From positions 186,001 through 250,000 of the forward strand of contig MLAX01000001.1 of assembly GCA_001890945.1 (NCBI GenBank): 64,000 nucleotides of DNA, written 5' to 3'. The translations under genes and the position numbers were made by a program. Positions within the stretch are counted from its first letter, which is position 1; the number at the start of each line of letters is the position of its first letter. Shown here piece after piece: positions 56,428 through 64,000 of the stretch. The stretch comes from Alphaproteobacteria bacterium AO1-B (lineage in GTDB: Bacteria > Pseudomonadota > Alphaproteobacteria > Rhizobiales > Stappiaceae). Under the pieces are notes generated by a model. The model had not been told where the DNA came from. It saw nothing but the letters and a program-made list of their open reading frames with translations, and did not search any database.

Positions 56428-58125
56428 ATGTTTCTCGACAATTTCAAAATCGGCTTCAAGATCTGGATCCCGGTTATCAGCTTGGCTGTCTTCACGCTGG
56501 CCTTGGTGACTTATGATCTCGTATCTCTGCGCTCGATCTTGTATGGCGAACGTACCCACAAGACCCAGACCGTCGTTGAAGTCACCAATTCGGTTCTGAA
56601 ATACTTTCATGAGCTGGAAGCCTCCGGCGAACTTTCCAAGGACGAAGCCCAGAAGTGGGCGCGTAACGTTGTTCGCGCCATCCACTACGATGGCAACAAC
56701 TACGCTTTCATTTTTGATCTGGACGGCACCCGCATTGTGAGTGCGAAGCAGTCTTCCGAGGGCAAGAGTGCGTGGAACTCACAAGACAAGACCGGCAAGT
56801 ATCACGTCCGGGAAATGATTGAGGTTGCCAAGTCTGGTGGCGGTGTCAGCAGCTATATGTGGAACCGCAAGGGAGAAGAAGAACTTCTTCAGAAGGCGAC
56901 CTGGTCGGAGGTCTTTCAGCCTTGGGGCTGGGTCACGGCGACTGGTGTGTATGTGGATGATGTGTCCGCCGCTTTCTGGTCCAAGGCCAGCGCCCTGATT
57001 GGCGTGCTCATTGTCGGAGGTCTGATTGCTGCAGCGATTGCCGTCGCCGCAATCCGCAATATTTCGGTACCGCTGAAGGGGCTGACATTGGGCATGAAGC
57101 AGCTCGCAGACGGCAAGACTGATTTCCCCATTGTGGGCACTGAACGGCGCGATGAAATCGGCGATATGGCCGAGGCCATGGAGACCTTTGTGGCCAATGA
57201 AAACATGCGGCGCGACCTGGAAGACCAGCAGACCAATCGTCAGGAGCTAGATCTCCAGCGGTCGCGGGCAATCCAGAACCTCTCGTCCGATTTTGATGTG
57301 CAGGTCTCCGGTCTGCTTGAGACGATTGGCGGGTCCGTTGAGAGCCTGCAGCATGCGTCGACCAATCTGAACTCTGGAGCTCAACAGACTACAAGCCAAA
57401 GTGAAGCGGTTGCATCGGCAGCAGCCATCGCATCGGCAAACACTGAAACAGTGGCTGCCGCGGCGGAGGAACTTGCGGTGTCTGTTTCGGAGATCAGCCG
57501 TCAGGTGTCGTCATCCAGCGAAATCGCCTCCGAGGCGGCAAGCCAGGCAGCTCAAACCAACCAGCGCATTCAGGGCCTTTCTGAGGCCGCTGCGAAAATC
57601 GGTGAGGTCGTCACGCTAATTCAAGCGATTGCCGAACAGACCAACCTGTTGGCGTTGAATGCGACCATTGAAGCGGCAAGAGCCGGCGAAGCAGGCAAGG
57701 GGTTCGCCGTGGTGGCTGCTGAAGTGAAGGAGCTGGCAACGCAAACTTCCAAAGCGACGGAAGAAATCTCTACCCAGATTTCGAGCATTCAAGGTGAAAC
57801 CCATCACGCTGTTGAGGCAATCGGGGCGATCACCAGCACAATCAGCAAGATTAATGAGATCACCACGAGCATTTCAGTGGCTGTGGAGCAGCAAGGTGCC
57901 GCGACCAACGATATTGCGTCCAACATTCAGCAGGCTGCTGCCGGAACGCAGCAGGTTTCTGACAACATCGGTGGAGTGTCGCAGGCTGCAACGGTGACCA
58001 ACCAGGCAGCAGATGTTGTCTTCACGGCTGCCAACAGCCTGGAAAAAGAAGCTCGGGAACTGCGCGAAAACGTTGGCGCATTCCTGAAAGGTGTCAAAGC
58101 CAACGCGACGACCGACGCTGCTTAG
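56428..58125 (+). CDS. Methyl-accepting chemotaxis protein with a single-Cache sensor
   Basis: A 565-residue receptor. TM1 is about 10-32, the periplasmic sensor (about 33-190) is of the sCache type ([24 protein letters not shown] and YMWNRKG...[23 protein letters not shown]), and TM2 is about 193-215. HAMP and a signalling domain follow, with the hairpin tip [30 protein letters not shown] written here as the conserved [19 protein letters not shown] core. It should direct CheA activity in response to a small ligand. ATG 56428 gives the usual [11 protein letters not shown] start; the frame runs on upstream without support. Confidence 0.93.
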   Translation: MFLDNFKIGFKIWIPVISLAVFTLALVTYDLVSLRSILYGERTHKTQTVVEVTNSVLKYFHELEASGELSKDEAQKWARNVVRAIHYDGNNYAFIFDLDGTRIVSAKQSSEGKSAWNSQDKTGKYHVREMIEVAKSGGGVSSYMWNRKGEEELLQKATWSEVFQPWGWVTATGVYVDDVSAAFWSKASALIGVLIVGGLIAAAIAVAAIRNISVPLKGLTLGMKQLADGKTDFPIVGTERRDEIGDMAEAMETFVANENMRRDLEDQQTNRQELDLQRSRAIQNLSSDFDVQVSGLLETIGGSVESLQHASTNLNSGAQQTTSQSEAVASAAAIASANTETVAAAAEELAVSVSEISRQVSSSSEIASEAASQAAQTNQRIQGLSEAAAKIGEVVTLIQAIAEQTNLLALNATIEAARAGEAGKGFAVVAAEVKELATQTSKATEEISTQISSIQGETHHAVEAIGAITSTISKINEITTSISVAVEQQGAATNDIASNIQQAAAGTQQVSDNIGGVSQAATVTNQAADVVFTAANSLEKEARELRENVGAFLKGVKANATTDAA

Positions 58126-58208
58126 ATCGCTTTCCGTATCCTTTGAATTGGCGGTGTGCAAATGCTGGCCGCCATTTCTAATTCACTGATCCTGAGTTGC
58201 GGGCCGGC

Positions 58209-59333
58209 TTACAAGTCCGGCACAGCCTTGTTTGACTTGGCCAAGTGACGCCGCACCCAAGCAACGGACCGCTCCGCAGCCTCCAAGGCGCCTTCCAGGA
58301 AACCACCGTTCTCCGGGGCGGTTTCGGTGCCTGACAGGAACAGCCGGTCATGCCAGGATTCAACAATTGGCAACGGTCCGTATTGCGGGTGGCTCGTCAG
58401 AGTTTCTTGATCTCGCTGAGTTGCCACCAACGGGTCCGTTGCCCAAACCTTCAAGAAGACCTTTGACGGGCGCCCAGCTTCGGGCCCAAAGAGCTCCTTC
58501 AACTGAGTGATCGCCCGTGAAACAAAGGCCTCACGATCTGCCGTATTTTGAATGTCGTGAGGGGAGACAAAACCAAACAATGCTGCCTCACCCTGAGGGT
58601 TTTCTTCCGCTGAAGCGTCGTGGATTTCGACCAAAGGACCGACATGGCTGATAGCATCGCCTGAAAAGCCCTGAGCGCGCCAAAAGGGTCGATCATAGAC
58701 AGCGATAAGTTTCGCATGTCCGGCCATCCACGTTGGAACTGCAGACATGTCCTGTTTCGTTTCAGCGACAAGATCCGGCACAAAGGCGATACGTGCAGCG
58801 GCCAATCGCGGAGGTAAGGCAAGGATGACTCGCCGGCAGGAAACGCGGAAGGGACCTTCAGGTGTCTTTCCCGACACTGTCAGGCCAGAGGTGTCCTGTT
58901 CAATTGCGGTGACGGCGTGCTGATAGGCAATTGTGCCGTCAGGAAGCCGGGCAGCCAAGCCGTCTGCAATGCGTGTCAGACCGCCAGGTATCCGTAAAGC
59001 ATCTCCCATCGTTGCAAAAGCGAGATCTCGGCGGATGCTGCCTGTCTGATCCTGAAATATGAGGTTTCCGGCTGAGTGCTGACGGATCAGGGGTAAATCA
59101 AGTTGTTCCGCCAACTGAAGCATTCTTTGATTATGCGGCCAGATCCATGCGGGGCCAAGATCATAGCGTAGATCAGGAGACGAGGGCCCAGGCAGAGACC
59201 GGATGCGTCCACCAGCCGTCTTGCTTGCTTCAAACACCCTTGCGTCGACGCCCAAGTTCGAAAGCAGAGCTGCCGTGGCCAATCCGCAGAGACCTGCCCC
59301 GATGATAGCAATGTCTGTCGAGTGTTCGGACAT
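58209..59333 (-). CDS. FAD-dependent amine oxidase-like protein
   Basis: A 374-residue flavoprotein with IAIIGAGLCGLATAALLSNLG and AGGRIRSLPG at the N terminus, DLGPAWIWPH, and the C-terminal FLSGTETAPENGGFLEGALEAA that closes the FAD site. There is no signal peptide, unlike the amine oxidase at 10.4 kb, so it is likely cytoplasmic. Substrate unknown. AGGTG lies before ATG 59333. It converges with the chemoreceptor gene, with about 80 bases between that include a weak hairpin (TGGCGG/CCGCCA). Confidence 0.85.
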   Translation of the reverse strand: MSEHSTDIAIIGAGLCGLATAALLSNLGVDARVFEASKTAGGRIRSLPGPSSPDLRYDLGPAWIWPHNQRMLQLAEQLDLPLIRQHSAGNLIFQDQTGSIRRDLAFATMGDALRIPGGLTRIADGLAARLPDGTIAYQHAVTAIEQDTSGLTVSGKTPEGPFRVSCRRVILALPPRLAAARIAFVPDLVAETKQDMSAVPTWMAGHAKLIAVYDRPFWRAQGFSGDAISHVGPLVEIHDASAEENPQGEAALFGFVSPHDIQNTADREAFVSRAITQLKELFGPEAGRPSKVFLKVWATDPLVATQRDQETLTSHPQYGPLPIVESWHDRLFLSGTETAPENGGFLEGALEAAERSVAWVRRHLAKSNKAVPDL

Positions 59334-59597
59334 CAGCGGCACCTATTGTGCGAGTATTATAAAATGCCCACAGGCAAACCACTCGCGTTCAGCGTCAATA
59401 TGGATCGCGTGATTGTTCAATCCAGTCTTTGTCAGATCTTCACATGGGAAAAGAGCTCGCAATATGGCGTAGTTAATAATTTGCGCCGAGAGCAGAAACA
59501 ATTTGCCTAAAGCCCTTAGCGCCAATTTTGGGAATTGTCCCTAGGGTGCCTTTTAACGCCACACAGTTGGCGATGGTACTGCAGGGAAAGAGTGGTC

Positions 59598-59798
59598 ATG
59601 TCTCAAACAGCGTCACAGTTTGAAACACTTGGAAATGCGTCTTATACGGAATTCGGTGAACCTCAAGGCCGGGCGGTTGAAAGCCGCTTTTATCCGATCA
59701 TGGGAAAGAACGTCAGCATACAGGCGATCGTCGAAGGGTCTCTGCTGGCTCAGATCGAACTGGACCCCATCCCGGAATACGGCATCTTCGCTGACTAG
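59598..59798 (+). CDS. Small hypothetical protein
   Basis: A 66-residue soluble protein beginning MSQTASQFETLGNASYTEFG and ending acidic. It has no membrane segment and no family I recognise. GGGAAAG lies about 8 bases before ATG 59598, and a clear terminator follows about 40 bases after the stop, so it looks like a genuine single-gene unit. The upstream gap (59334-59597) holds no other feature that I can name. Confidence 0.6.
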   Translation: MSQTASQFETLGNASYTEFGEPQGRAVESRFYPIMGKNVSIQAIVEGSLLAQIELDPIPEYGIFAD

Positions 59799-59839
59799 TG
59801 CAGTTGATCTGACTTTTTGTTGGTCTGATTCGAAAAAAG

Positions 59840-59876
59840 AAACCGCTCCGAAGGTGTCGCAGCGGTTTTCTTTTTT
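59840..59876. terminator. Terminator between the 66-residue gene and the membrane protein gene
   Basis: AAACCGCT (59840-59847) and AGCGGTTT (59861-59868), then TCTTTTTT. The A-rich left flank lets it serve the converging gene too. Confidence 0.88.
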
Positions 59877-59899
59877 AAGGCGTATCAGAAAGCTTAGGC

Positions 59900-60406
59900 T
59901 TATTTTTGACGCTCAATGACATCAAGAACACCGACCATCACGACGGCATAAAGCACGTGGCCAACCAAGGCGACCCAGGTGATGCCGGTAAAGTTCAGGA
60001 AGAACGGCAAACCGGCGATTGCCGTGATACCGCCGATGGCAAAGACCCACAGACCAACACCGTAGATCGAGGCTGGCAAGAGCCAATGCGTGTCGCCGAC
60101 AACACGTTGCCAGATCGGTGCGAAAACGTACATCCAGCCGATCGGATAGCCGACAAGGCCCACCAGATAGAAGTGAACAAAGTACCCTGCAAAGGCGTTG
60201 CTGGGCAGGCCGAGGCTTGCCAGAAGGCTTTGTGCCAAGCCGTGAGGTGAAAGATTTGCAAAACCCAATCCCGGGCTGATGACTTGCCCCCAAAGATCAA
60301 AAGCAATGGTGGCGAAAAAGCCTGAAATGAACATCAGGCCTACAGTGCTGACCGAAACAGCCGGTGCGGCTGCGGTCAGGTGTCTATCTGCTGTTAGTGT
60401 CGTCAT
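59900..60406 (-). CDS. Uncharacterised four-helix membrane protein
   Basis: A 168-residue protein with four predicted helices (VGLMFISGFFATIAFDLWGQ; VHFYLVGLVGYPIGWMYVFA; SIYGVGLWVFAIGGITAIAG; TWVALVGHVLYAVVMVGVLD). His residues lie near helix ends (YFVHFY, THW, GHVLY), which might bind metal or heme, an open guess. GGAGC precedes ATG 60406. About 240 bases separate it from gadC upstream; CCACATGTGG (60440-60449) is the only small palindrome noticed there. Confidence 0.7.
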   Translation of the reverse strand: MTTLTADRHLTAAAPAVSVSTVGLMFISGFFATIAFDLWGQVISPGLGFANLSPHGLAQSLLASLGLPSNAFAGYFVHFYLVGLVGYPIGWMYVFAPIWQRVVGDTHWLLPASIYGVGLWVFAIGGITAIAGLPFFLNFTGITWVALVGHVLYAVVMVGVLDVIERQK

Positions 60407-60645
60407 GATTTCTGCGCTCCCAAATCCGATTGCGATAGACCACATGTGGGAGCGAGATCACTGGCATTGAAATCAACGTGTGCCACGCTTCCGTGACCTG
60501 ATTTCCCTCAAAATATCAATGCGTTTTATGTGAAGCCGCTTCAAGGCAGCCCGGATTTCCAAGGTGTGCATCACCTGCCATGACAGGGGCGTGAGCAGCC
60601 GTGAAGCCGATTAGACCTTCAATTGACGCTACCGGCCCATAATCG

Positions 60646-62136
60646 TCAGGTTTGTTCGTCCGTTTTTGCCTGTTCTTGGACCCAGGACGGGCGCTTCAAA
60701 GCGTGGATCAGGATCGGCAGGCCAATGAAAACAACAAACCCGGCCGTTACCACACCGACATAGGTTGTGGGGCTGCCCACGGGGAGCTGGCTTGGCGGAA
60801 AGAACGAGGTGACAAACGCAAAGGCCACTCCGGCAAAGCCGATCCCGGCCACAGTGATCAATCCGCCGAGGCCACCGGGCACTTTGTAACTTCGCTCAGC
60901 GTGCGGTTGTGTTAGCCGCAGGCGAACTGCAGCCGCGTACATCATCATGTACATCACCAAGTATAGCGTGATCGTCATTGCCGACAGCAGGAAGAAGGCG
61001 ACGGAGACATTTTTCAAGACAAAGTAGAGCAGTGCCAAAACGGTGACGATGCCGCCTTGAATGAGCAGAATTGTTACCTGCACTCCGTTCTTGTTGGTCC
61101 GCGCAAGAAAAGGCGGCAACTCGCCGTCACGGGCAGTTCGGAGAAGACCGCGGCTTGGTCCGGTGATCCACGACATTACTCCGGCAAGAGCGCCAAGAGC
61201 GATCAACAGGGCAAGGATGGGCACGAGCGAGCCGAGACCAAACTCCTTCAGCGCGATCTGCAAGGCCTGCATCGGACCCTGATCGAGGGCAATCTCGTTC
61301 GCCGGAACAATCGATGCAAGCGCCAGGGAGCCCAATAGGAACAGCGCCACGATGATCACCACAGACAGAAGAATGGCTTTCGGAAAGTCTCGCGCAGGGT
61401 TCTTGAGTTCGTTGGCGTGAACCGCATGAACCTCTACACCAGCAAACAGGAGTACAATGCCGCCTAGAAAGGCCAGAGATGACAGGCCGGTGATGTGCGG
61501 AAAAAACCTCAAATGCGCATCGCCGCCGGGTACTGATGTGCTTTCCAAAAAGGCCATCGTTTGCCCATCCGCAATCCAGGCCGCACCGAGAGCGATGATC
61601 AGAAGTCCAGGGATCACCGTCCCGAGTAGAAACCCGGCCGAGGTGAACCGCGCCGCCGCGCTGGTGCCGGTCAGGGCAATAAAGGTTGCAAACCAATAGG
61701 CCGCGATGATGACCGACCCGGTATAGATGCCATCATCGGCAAGCTCGGGTCGTCCGATGACATAGGCAAGGGACGCAGCTGCGAAAGCAAGCACGGTCGG
61801 GTACCAGACCACGTTCTGGATCCATTGCAGCCAGATGGCGACAAAGCCCGCCCGGGCGCCAAACGGGGCTTTCACCCAATCGTAGATCCCGCCGGTTGAA
61901 TGGGCGAACATGCCGCCCAGTTCGGCAGCGACCAAAGCGGCTGGTATCAGGAAAATGAAGGCGGCGAAGCCGATGTAGAACAGCAGCGTCGTACCTTCAA
62001 CAGCCATCAATGGCAGGCCGCGCAGGCTGACCACGGCAGCGACTGTCATCATGGCAAGGCCGAGAACGGTGATTTTTCCGGTCGCTGAGCTGTCCTTGGC
62101 CGGGCGCTCCGTGCCAGCCTGAGCGGGATCTGACAT
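60646..62136 (-). CDS. gadC: APC-family amino acid antiporter (glutamate:GABA type)
   Basis: A 496-residue, 12-helix permease of the amino acid-polyamine-organocation superfamily. It begins in the membrane at KITVLGLAMMTVAAVVSLRGLPLMA and includes AELGGMFAHSTGGIYDWVKAPFG and FLGGIVLLFAGVEVHAVHANE, close to the GadC group. It follows gadB by only 4 bases, so a glutamate/GABA exchange role is likely. The extended C-terminal plug of E. coli GadC is not evident, so pH gating may differ. Confidence 0.87.
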   Translation of the reverse strand: MSDPAQAGTERPAKDSSATGKITVLGLAMMTVAAVVSLRGLPLMAVEGTTLLFYIGFAAFIFLIPAALVAAELGGMFAHSTGGIYDWVKAPFGARAGFVAIWLQWIQNVVWYPTVLAFAAASLAYVIGRPELADDGIYTGSVIIAAYWFATFIALTGTSAAARFTSAGFLLGTVIPGLLIIALGAAWIADGQTMAFLESTSVPGGDAHLRFFPHITGLSSLAFLGGIVLLFAGVEVHAVHANELKNPARDFPKAILLSVVIIVALFLLGSLALASIVPANEIALDQGPMQALQIALKEFGLGSLVPILALLIALGALAGVMSWITGPSRGLLRTARDGELPPFLARTNKNGVQVTILLIQGGIVTVLALLYFVLKNVSVAFFLLSAMTITLYLVMYMMMYAAAVRLRLTQPHAERSYKVPGGLGGLITVAGIGFAGVAFAFVTSFFPPSQLPVGSPTTYVGVVTAGFVVFIGLPILIHALKRPSWVQEQAKTDEQT

Positions 62137-62140
62137 CGGT

Positions 62141-63529
62141 CTATCGTCCGTGGTGGAAGGAGGCTTTGGCTTCCCGGTTGCTCATCGGATTTCGATCGAG
62201 AAATTCGATTGTCCGGCTCATATCCTCAATCAACAGTTCCATAAGATCGCGGCCGATCCCATGGCGAACCATAACCCGCTGAACAATGAGATCATGCCGG
62301 TTTGCCGGAAGCGGATACGAGGCAATTTGCCAACCGCGCATGCGCAACCGCTCCGACACGTCGTAGAGCGTGTAGCCGCGGTCAGCACTGTTCTTCAGGG
62401 AATAGCAGACAGCCGGCAGACCACCATCGCCATTGTAGAGCATGTCGAAATGCCCGGTCTTTTGCAGCTCAGCGGCCAAATACTGAGCTGTGTCGGCACA
62501 GGCGCCTTGAACTTCGGTATACCCTTTCCGGCCAAGGCGCAGGAACTGGTAGTATTGCGCCACGATCTCGCCAGCGGGCCGCGAAAAGTTGAGCGCAAAT
62601 GTTGGCACCTGGCCGCCCAGATAGTCGACGTTGAAAATCAATTCTTCCGGCAAGTCTTCCGGTTCCCGCCAGATGGCCCAGCCGACGCCGAGCGGGGACA
62701 AGCCATATTTGTGTCCGGATGCATTGATTGATTTCACACGTGGCAAGCGGAAATCCCAAACAACATCTTCGTGCAGGAACGGTGCAATGAACCCGCCAGA
62801 GGCTGCATCTACATGGATCGGGATATCAAGGCCGCGTTCAGCTTCGATCCGGTCGAGTTCTTTCGAGATTTCTTCGACGGGCTCATAAACGCCGGTAAAG
62901 GTCACGCCTAGGGTTGGCACAACGCCGATGGTGTTTTCATCAACTGCCTCAGCCACTTGTGCAGCGGTCATGCAAAGCTCGCCGTCAAGGATAGGGAGTT
63001 CCCGCAATTCGACATCGAAGTAACGCGCAAATTTGTGCCAGCAGATTTGTACCGGCCCACAGATCAAGTTGGGTTTGTCGGCCGGTTTGCCGGCGGCCTC
63101 CTGGCGCTTGCGCCATTTCCACTTGAGAGCCAGGCCGCCTAGCATCGCCGCTTCAGAGGACCCGGTCGTTGAACATCCAAGCGTGGTTTTTGCGTCCGGG
63201 GCGTTCCACAGATCGGCAAGAATGTGGACGCAGCGGTGCTCGATTTCGGCCGTCTGCGGGTACTCGTCCTGGTCGATCATATTTTTGTCGACGCAGTCCT
63301 GCATGAGCTGCTGGGCCTGTGGGGGCACATAGGTTGTGCAGAAAGTCGCCAGGTTTTGGCGAGAGTTGCCATCAAGAAGCAATTCGTCGTGGATCAGATT
63401 GTAAACCGTATCGGGGAGCGAAGAGTTCTCCGGCATCCGGAACTTTGGCAACGGCTGTTCGGACAAGTCGCGGGCATAAAGGTCAAAAACGTCGTCCCGC
63501 CGACCGGGTTGGGATTGATGCAATGCCAC
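62141..63529 (-). CDS. gadB: Glutamate decarboxylase
   Basis: A 462-residue PLP enzyme that converts glutamate to GABA and consumes a proton. Signatures include FRMPENSSLPDTVYNLIHDEL, TTGSSEAAMLGGLALKWKW, HVDAASGGFIAPF and the PLP lysine in SINASGHKYGLSPLGVGW. GTG 63529 is chosen because GGAGG lies 7 bases before it and the length equals that of E. coli GadB. The upstream in-frame ATG at 63643 is unsupported. With gadC it forms an acid-resistance or GABA-export operon. Confidence 0.95.
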   Translation of the reverse strand: MALHQSQPGRRDDVFDLYARDLSEQPLPKFRMPENSSLPDTVYNLIHDELLLDGNSRQNLATFCTTYVPPQAQQLMQDCVDKNMIDQDEYPQTAEIEHRCVHILADLWNAPDAKTTLGCSTTGSSEAAMLGGLALKWKWRKRQEAAGKPADKPNLICGPVQICWHKFARYFDVELRELPILDGELCMTAAQVAEAVDENTIGVVPTLGVTFTGVYEPVEEISKELDRIEAERGLDIPIHVDAASGGFIAPFLHEDVVWDFRLPRVKSINASGHKYGLSPLGVGWAIWREPEDLPEELIFNVDYLGGQVPTFALNFSRPAGEIVAQYYQFLRLGRKGYTEVQGACADTAQYLAAELQKTGHFDMLYNGDGGLPAVCYSLKNSADRGYTLYDVSERLRMRGWQIASYPLPANRHDLIVQRVMVRHGIGRDLMELLIEDMSRTIEFLDRNPMSNREAKASFHHGR

Positions 63530-63628
63530 TGGAAACCTCCCTGTGAATACAGGCGTGTGATGGATGCCCCATACGACCATAGAATTCAGATCATGTGCAA
63601 TGCCTACCCTGTGCAGTGCATGCTGTCC

Positions 63629-63644
63629 TGTGACCCGCGTCACA
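63629..63644 (-). promoter_or_regulatory. CRP-type palindrome upstream of gadBC
   Basis: TGTGACCCGCGTCACA fits TGTGA-N6-TCACA exactly and lies 100 bases before the gadB start, in the only upstream gap of the operon. It is the second such site in the window. Confidence 0.5.
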
Positions 63645-63685
63645 ACTGTGCCATTCGGTGGTGGCCACTAAAGATTCTATTGATG

Positions 63686-63722
63686 CGAAAAAAGAAAACG
63701 CCCCGGGCAGCTTCCCGGGGCG
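63686..63722 (-). terminator. Terminator of the gene at the right edge
   Basis: A 9-bp stem, CGCCCCGGG (63699-63707) and CCCGGGGCG (63714-63722). On the minus strand it is followed by TTTTCTTTTTT. Confidence 0.9.
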
Positions 63723-63765
63723 CTTGATTGAGCGGAGGAAATTCTCGGTTTGTGGGTGGCCTAGG

Positions 63766-64000
63766 TCAGCCTTTGGCCTTGCAGACCAACAGGGTGCTGT
63801 TGCACCAGCCGCGGAGGCCCGGCAAGCGGCCAAGGGTCCGGGTCAATCCGATTTCCGCCGGTTTCAGTGGGCCCCACTCGAATGTCTTGGAACGCAGGTG
63901 ATGGAAGAGTTTTCCATGCCGGTTATGTTCCTTGTACCAGGGGCTGAACATGGGGGTGTAGGGCAGGACGCTGAGGTAACCGATGCCATGGACTTCTTCG
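63766..64000 (-). CDS. C-terminal part of an unidentified protein (partial)
   Basis: The last 77 codons of a gene that begins beyond the window edge. The frame is open from base 64000 to the TGA at 63766-63768, reading EEVHGIGYLSVLPYTPMFSP at the edge and ending GWCNSTLLVCKAKG. A short ATG frame at 63951 is internal. The pattern resembles the C terminus of a SAM-dependent methyltransferase, but this is a weak impression. Its own terminator follows. Confidence 0.55.
   Translation of the reverse strand, partial: EEVHGIGYLSVLPYTPMFSPWYKEHNRHGKLFHHLRSKTFEWGPLKPAEIGLTRTLGRLPGLRGWCNSTLLVCKAKG

Noticed and set aside
1..64000. tRNA genes, rRNA, CRISPR arrays, insertion sequences or prophage
   Set aside because: No conserved T-loop context, repeat-spacer pattern, transposase or phage structural gene was found; the solitary hcp alone is not evidence of a prophage or a local type VI cluster.

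Overview
The window is one contiguous piece of a bacterial chromosome, moderately G+C rich (estimated by eye), with dense and mostly operonic genes. The block metK-trmB-rimP-nusA-ylxR-infB-rbfA-truB-rpsO-pnp, with a PhrR-like regulator in front, together with the sdhCDAB, dnaX-ybaB-recR and yej-type ABC blocks, points to an alphaproteobacterium of the Rhizobiales/Hyphomicrobiales. A marine Stappiaceae-type genome (Roseibium/Labrenzia relatives) is my best guess from gene content and protein style. No tRNA, rRNA, CRISPR array or insertion sequence was recognised.

Layout. 0.1-14.8 kb: translation and RNA-processing block (PhrR-like HTH, metK, trmB, rimP, nusA, ylxR/L7Ae fusion, infB, rbfA, truB, rpsO, pnp), interrupted between truB and rpsO by a Tat-exported FAD amine oxidase. 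14.8-18.8 kb: a leftward two-gene operon encoding a LuxP-type periplasmic autoinducer-2 receptor and a LuxQ-like membrane sensor whose output is PAS-GGDEF-EAL instead of a histidine kinase. 19-24 kb: dapB, gpmA, adenosine kinase, prephenate dehydratase, kdsB and a membrane-anchored cytochrome c. 24.2-33.5 kb: a CHASE-type diguanylate cyclase and a Yej-type peptide ABC transporter with two different tandem binding proteins. 33.5-38.7 kb: VOC protein, lipoprotein, MltB-like transglycosylase, histidine phosphatase, nudC, HIT protein and the SRP RNA gene. 38.8-45.7 kb: dnaX, ybaB, a palindromic intergenic repeat, recR, an A+T-rich orphan, methyltransferase, GNAT, EI24 protein and glutaminase. 46-51.2 kb: sdhCDAB with two tandem FkbM methyltransferases inserted between sdhA and sdhB. 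51.2-56.2 kb: orphan hcp behind a sigma-54 promoter, then a leftward PepSY/two-component operon with a repeated TTTACA-N4-TGTAAA palindrome, and a DUF808 protein. 56.4-64 kb: chemoreceptor, a second amine oxidase, small unknown proteins, gadB-gadC and the 3' end of a further gene.

How the genes may work together. The most striking system is the LuxP/LuxQ-like pair. The binding protein keeps every AI-2 contact residue I can recall from Vibrio harveyi LuxP. Its partner has a LuxQ-like periplasmic region joined to apparently intact GGDEF and EAL domains, suggesting that AI-2 is read directly into cyclic-di-GMP. Other candidates for follow-up are the FkbM pair inside the succinate dehydrogenase operon, the sigma-54 promoter of the solitary hcp, the shared operator of the PepSY two-component locus, and matching CRP-type boxes upstream of hcp and gadBC.
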